NCBI GenBank assembly: GCA_028023455.1
Contig: JAQFVV010000020.1
Span: forward strand, 9,159,092-9,223,091
From: Epiperipatus broadwayi
Lineage: Eukaryota; Onychophora; Udeonychophora; Euonychophora; Peripatidae
Length of the DNA stretch: 64,000 nt
Direction: 5' to 3'
The translations under genes and the position numbers were made by a program. Under the pieces are notes generated by a model. It saw only the letters and a program-made list of their open reading frames with translations, was not told the origin of the DNA and did not search any database. The stretch's first letter is position 1; the number at the start of each line of letters is the position of its first letter. Shown piece by piece: positions 59,725 to 64,000 of the stretch.

Positions 59725-62255
59725 AAATATGATGGGTTTCAATCCCCCGTACATAATTAATTTTTTTTTTATTTTTCAATCCCTTCTATGTCCTGAATTA
59801 TTACCTAGTCTTTTTTTTTTTGCCCCAATTTGGAAAAAAATAAACATATCATGTTTTACAAAAAATCACTTGTTCAGTTTTTTGCTACTTTTATTATCTC
59901 CGAGATCTTGGTTTCAGTGTCGGTTTGCAATGTGAGATTATTTTGTTATTGGCAATACTGAGCTCAAGGAAAAAATGCTTCTCTTGTATATATATATGAT
60001 TGAAACATACGTGAATGAAAATTATCATAATTTTATGTCATCGAATAAATTAATCACATTCTTTATTCTTTAACTTATTGATTTCAGTCGCTTGGGTTAA
60101 TTTAAGACCATCATTATAAGCCATCAGATATTTCTGCACTGATTGTGAACAATAAATAAGTGAATGGTTTATATTAAGGTTGAACACCAGAAATGACAGA
60201 AATAAAGCCACGAGTCATCTTAATCTCCAGATTTTATCTCTCCACTACTACATTAAACTATTTATGCATAACCAAATTTTAATCCTTTAAATTATAAGCA
60301 CTGTAATTCTGTCTAATTTTTAACATTTATTTTTTATATTTTTACTTTTTCTTAAGTTAAAATAGTCATTCTTTTTCATAAATGACTGCTGATGATGATA
60401 AACACACTAAATATTTTCCTCACCATCATTAATTAAAAACATGCATTCACCTTTGTTAATATACCTGCAGTGCATTTTTTTAAAACTAATTTTATATATA
60501 ACTTATCTGTAGAAACTTACAGTCATTGAACCCAAGTATCTGAAAATATTAAGAACGCGTCTCTAAGATGGGTATAGTAACTATGCAAAAGAATAAGTAC
60601 TATGACTAAGTAATAACACATCATTATCATTGGTCGTTGTTTGTCTACATATATATACGATACATTTATTTTGATAATAAAAAGCAATCTTCGGTGATTA
60701 TTCTTCTCATTCTATAATTTCTTACGCCCCCTTCCCACTAATTTAATTACTTTACAGTCCGTTGAAACAGTAAGATTTTTTCCCACCTGTGAACATTGGC
60801 TCCGTATACTTTTTCTTGTATAATTTTAAAATGGCAAAAGAAATTATCCGGGTTTTTAAAAATCTTTCTATAAACGATAAACAGATTAAGTGGGTCAACT
60901 AAAGCTTTAAAAACGGAAGCGCAAGCCGGTATGTTTTTCCTAAGACTTTTTTTCATTCTTTGTTCTTTTTCTCTTCTAATCATATGTGTTAACTGACCTT
61001 AGGGTGAGGCACCTGCGCCAGATTTAAGGGTAAACACTATCACAGAACAATCCAGATGACAAAAACTGTAATGAGAAAGCAGACAATATTCTTTTTCAAA
61101 AGTTAATAGATTTCTCAAACATATATTCAAATTTTTTTTAAATGTTTATATATATATTTTAAGTTCATAAAATAAAGAATGATAAATATTAATTTTAAAA
61201 AGTTGAAATCTTTACAGCAATATTAATATCTAAGTATCAATAATAATATTAGCTGATGCTACAGCACCCAGTACGGTCAAGCGCGACAGTAGATTGCTTA
61301 AATTAAGAGCTAAGAAAAAACACGATTTCTTACCTCTGTGCTTGAATATCATATGACCTCCCAAGCAATAAATTATCTGATTATTTTGCTGTTAATTAGT
61401 AATAAGTCAGCTAATCATAGTTACAAAATAGTAAAATGATCACTGGACTAATAGTAAGTGACCAGGTGTAGATTAATCGATGTCATTTATTGCTTGGATA
61501 TGTCAGCTGGGATTTGGGCAGTTCTTAGAATCCAAAACGACCGTGAACGCATACTAAATCAGTACTGACTTTGATACTTTTCATACAAAGTTGAAAACAT
61601 TCTAGGTAATCCTATGCTTTGTTCTCGGAAAAGTCATGCGATGTTCAAGTACTCAAATGACAGATTTCAGTACAATACTCAGTTAAATCGCTTTTTTTAA
61701 AACTTTTATCAATTGATAATCGAACAGAAATCTGTAGCTAATATGTTCACCACATTACCACTGTACTAACTGCAAGCAAACAACATGATTCTATTATCCT
61801 ACATGATACATTAATGATTTGCACTACTCATTATTAGCCAATTGTGTAAACTTTTATTGTGTTATGCAATGAAATGTATAAGCATCTGAACAAATAAATT
61901 CAAAGAATCTATTAGCTGATATTTTGCCCATCCGTGGTCTCTGAAATTTTAACAATTATATTTTTATTCCATTTTTATAATCTTATTTTTGTCCATTCAA
62001 CATTCATAGTTTTAAAATCTATTTTATTATTACCTGTTATTTAACACCATCATAAAATCCAAAAATATTTGTAATTTATAATTGTTGCTTCACAAATTCA
62101 CTACTTTCATTGTTTCTAAATATAAGAGTCTACATTCTAATTCTTAACTTTTGTTTTTATAGTTTACAAAATAAGCTTTTCAAGATATTACATTATAGGA
62201 ACATACTCTCTTTATTCTTTTCCATTGCTGTTATCTATCAACAGCTTGAGTAATC
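59725..62255. other. Stretch without recognised gene or repeat
   Basis: Long T runs near 59760-59825. A 78-codon antisense open frame (60983-60747) has a basic start and no motif I recognise. Around 61260-61560 composition is slightly less AT-rich. CCCAAGCAATAAATTATCTG at 61361 and a partly inverted TCATTTATTGCTTGGA at 61483 form a loose inverted pair. Confidence 0.4.
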
Positions 62256-62259
62256 ACTC

Positions 62260-64000
62260 ATCATCATTATTTCAACCATCATTGATTCACTGCAGAATAA
62301 AGGTCTCTCCAAGTTCAATCCATCTTTTCTGATCTCTAGTCTCTCTTTTCCACATCACCATCATGATTCCTTATTTCAATTAACCATCTCACATGTGGTC
62401 TCTTTCTTGGAATCCAGTTTAAGATCTCAACTGTCCATTTACTATCATCTCTTTTAGCAATATGCCAAGTTCAACTCCACTTCAGTTTTGTAATTCTTTC
62501 AATTGTTCTCATACCCATGCATTTCATTTTTGATCACTTCTTGTTACTCATAACATACATATTTCTGTACTTTGTTGAGAGGTCTGAAATCTCTGTATTG
62601 CTCTTCTGTTAAGGGTCCAAGTCTCAGACCCATAAGTAAGAATGAGCAAAAGATATTTGTTAGTACTTTTTAAACATGTAAGCATATTTCCTTTTAATAT
62701 TAAGTTAATTCTATCAAAACCACTCCAACCAAGTTTAATTCTATGATTAATTTCATCCACTGTGTTCCCATTGGTAGTACCAATCTGACCAAGATATTTT
62801 TAGCTGTTAACTTCTAACTTGTCATTATGAATGTTTATTTTCTTCTTTTGAGAAAATCCATTGAAAATTACATTAGACTTTTTAACATCTATCTGATAAC
62901 TCTTGCAACATTTCCTGAAGCACTAAAACCTTATTTGGAAAACAACTACATCATCTGTAAAATCTACATGACTTAAATAATTATTTATTTTTACTTTCTC
63001 AGCTTCCTGTTTTAATTTACAAAATACTTCTTGTAAAATTGTTGTAAAAATTTGAAGATATGGAGTCACCCTGTCATACATCCTTTACAATGTTAATCTT
63101 TTTTTATGTCATTATGTAATCTAATTGTTGCTGCTGCATTTTTACAAATATTCTTCAGAGTATAACAATATTTTGGGACAACACCTTGATGATCCAATAC
63201 TTTTATTACTGAAGAATACTTATAGAATCAAATGTCTTTTCATAACCTATAATTCCAAAGCATAATGACAACTCATATTTATTGGTTCTTTCTATAGTTG
63301 GATATGATTCACTGTATTAAAACCACTTTTAAATCCAGCTTGTTCTTTTGTTTGGTAGACAGGTTGTGTCCATTTTGGTAAAAAAAATTGTATTGAGCTG
63401 ATAAAAAACTGATAATTCTGTAATTTCTAGAATCTTCTTCATCACCTTTTTTAAATATTAATATCAACACTGCATTCTTCCACTTATCTGGAACATCTTT
63501 ATCATTTAGACATTTTGTATATAACTTTGCCAAAAAAAATCTATTTCTTCATCTGCTTTTTTTAAAATATTGATTATAATTCCATCATTTACCTGGGGCT
63601 TTTTCCTTCTTCATAAATTTAGTTGCATATCTCACTTCTTCATTTAAAATTCCGGGCAATTCAGAAAACATAGTAGATGTAGGAGGTAATTTTCCTTGTT
63701 TTTTATTGTTATATAATTCTTTATAGAACTTTTCTATGTATTTTATAATGTCTTCTCTCTTTTTAGTAATTGTTCCATTTTTTTCATATTGCAAAAATAA
63801 GTTATTTACCAATTTCAAAATATTGTTTAAACTCTTGATGCTTTTATTCTCTTCTATAGCTTTCTTTGCTAATTCACAATTACACTTTCTTGTATCATAA
63901 ATTCAATCCTTCTTAATTTATCATTTTTATATAGTTTTATATTCCTTCTTTTCTTTATAAATTGTCTTGTCTCACTAGAAATTGTATTGGTCAATTGCTG
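62260..64000 (-). mobile_element. RTE-clade LINE, second copy, 3' half and tail
   Basis: From the right edge the minus strand reads a linker with SILPGILNEEVRYATKFMKKEKAPGK-like content (63818-63585), then NDKDVPDKWKNAVLILIFKK and GDEEDSRNYRIISFLS (63533-63309), the fingers domain. The catalytic region is lost or broken near 63250-63060. At 62760-62548 comes DEINHRIKLGWSGFDRINL and LLILTYGSETWTLNRRAIQR, the conserved post-polymerase block of RTE proteins. The tail to 62260 contains CTGCAGAATAAAGGTCTCTC and ends at a TCATCATCATTATT-type repeat. It matches 1-710 and 4770-5030. Frames are broken, so it is inactive. Confidence 0.87.

Noticed and set aside
60747-60983. 78-codon antisense open frame, lysine and arginine rich at its start
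   Set aside because: Not recognised, no flanking splice or promoter evidence, and within the length expected by chance.

Overview
This 64 kb window is AT-rich animal-type nuclear DNA with no host gene that I can support. All recognisable protein similarity belongs to transposable elements, nearly all of it broken by stops and frameshifts. The tRNA-derived SINEs, RTE and Tx1-like LINEs, Penelope-like elements (PLEs), hAT and mariner elements, a solo LTR and long A/T microsatellites point to a metazoan. An invertebrate, possibly a mollusc such as a cephalopod, is an inference from repeat composition only; no gene confirms it.

Layout. 1-710: 3' part of an RTE LINE (-). 716-3070: decayed APE-type LINE (-). 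3383-3779: first P-family insertion. 4765-5390: RTE fragments. 5470-5988: large palindrome. 6400-10200: one decayed LINE (-), split by a P element (7097-7362) and by a block made of a 27-copy 52-bp satellite plus a long inverted repeat (7621-9540). 10840-11020: first H-family copy. 13117-17674: LINE 3' end, PLE pieces on both strands and a mariner relic. 17845-19260: tRNA-SINE and a 490-bp SINE palindrome. 20428-38930: AT-rich DNA with many H copies, P insertions, a complete hAT element (28189-29716) and two ATT microsatellites. 39498-49691: palindromes, P copies, a solo LTR (43998-44592) and a hAT relic. 51201-52366: candidate hAT carrying a LINE 3' end. 53352-56130: tandem and inverted repeats. 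57785-59720: hAT pseudogene interrupted by a P element. 62260-64000: second RTE copy (-).

Two short dispersed families dominate. Family H (about 12 copies) carries a segment that folds as a type I hammerhead ribozyme: CUGAUGA, a 5-bp stem II, GAAA, a tiny AUA/UAU stem III, an AUA cleavage triplet and a two-part stem I. Family P (8 insertions with exact boundaries) is a foldback or head-to-tail retroposon flanked by 9-14 bp target duplications, with a weaker hammerhead-like core. PLEs, which are known to carry hammerhead ribozymes, are also present as coding relics. The combination suggests non-autonomous ribozyme-bearing retroposons mobilised by PLE-type machinery. That is an inference. Nesting gives a relative order: H copies are older than one hAT insertion and one P insertion, and P elements also landed in a LINE and in a hAT relic.
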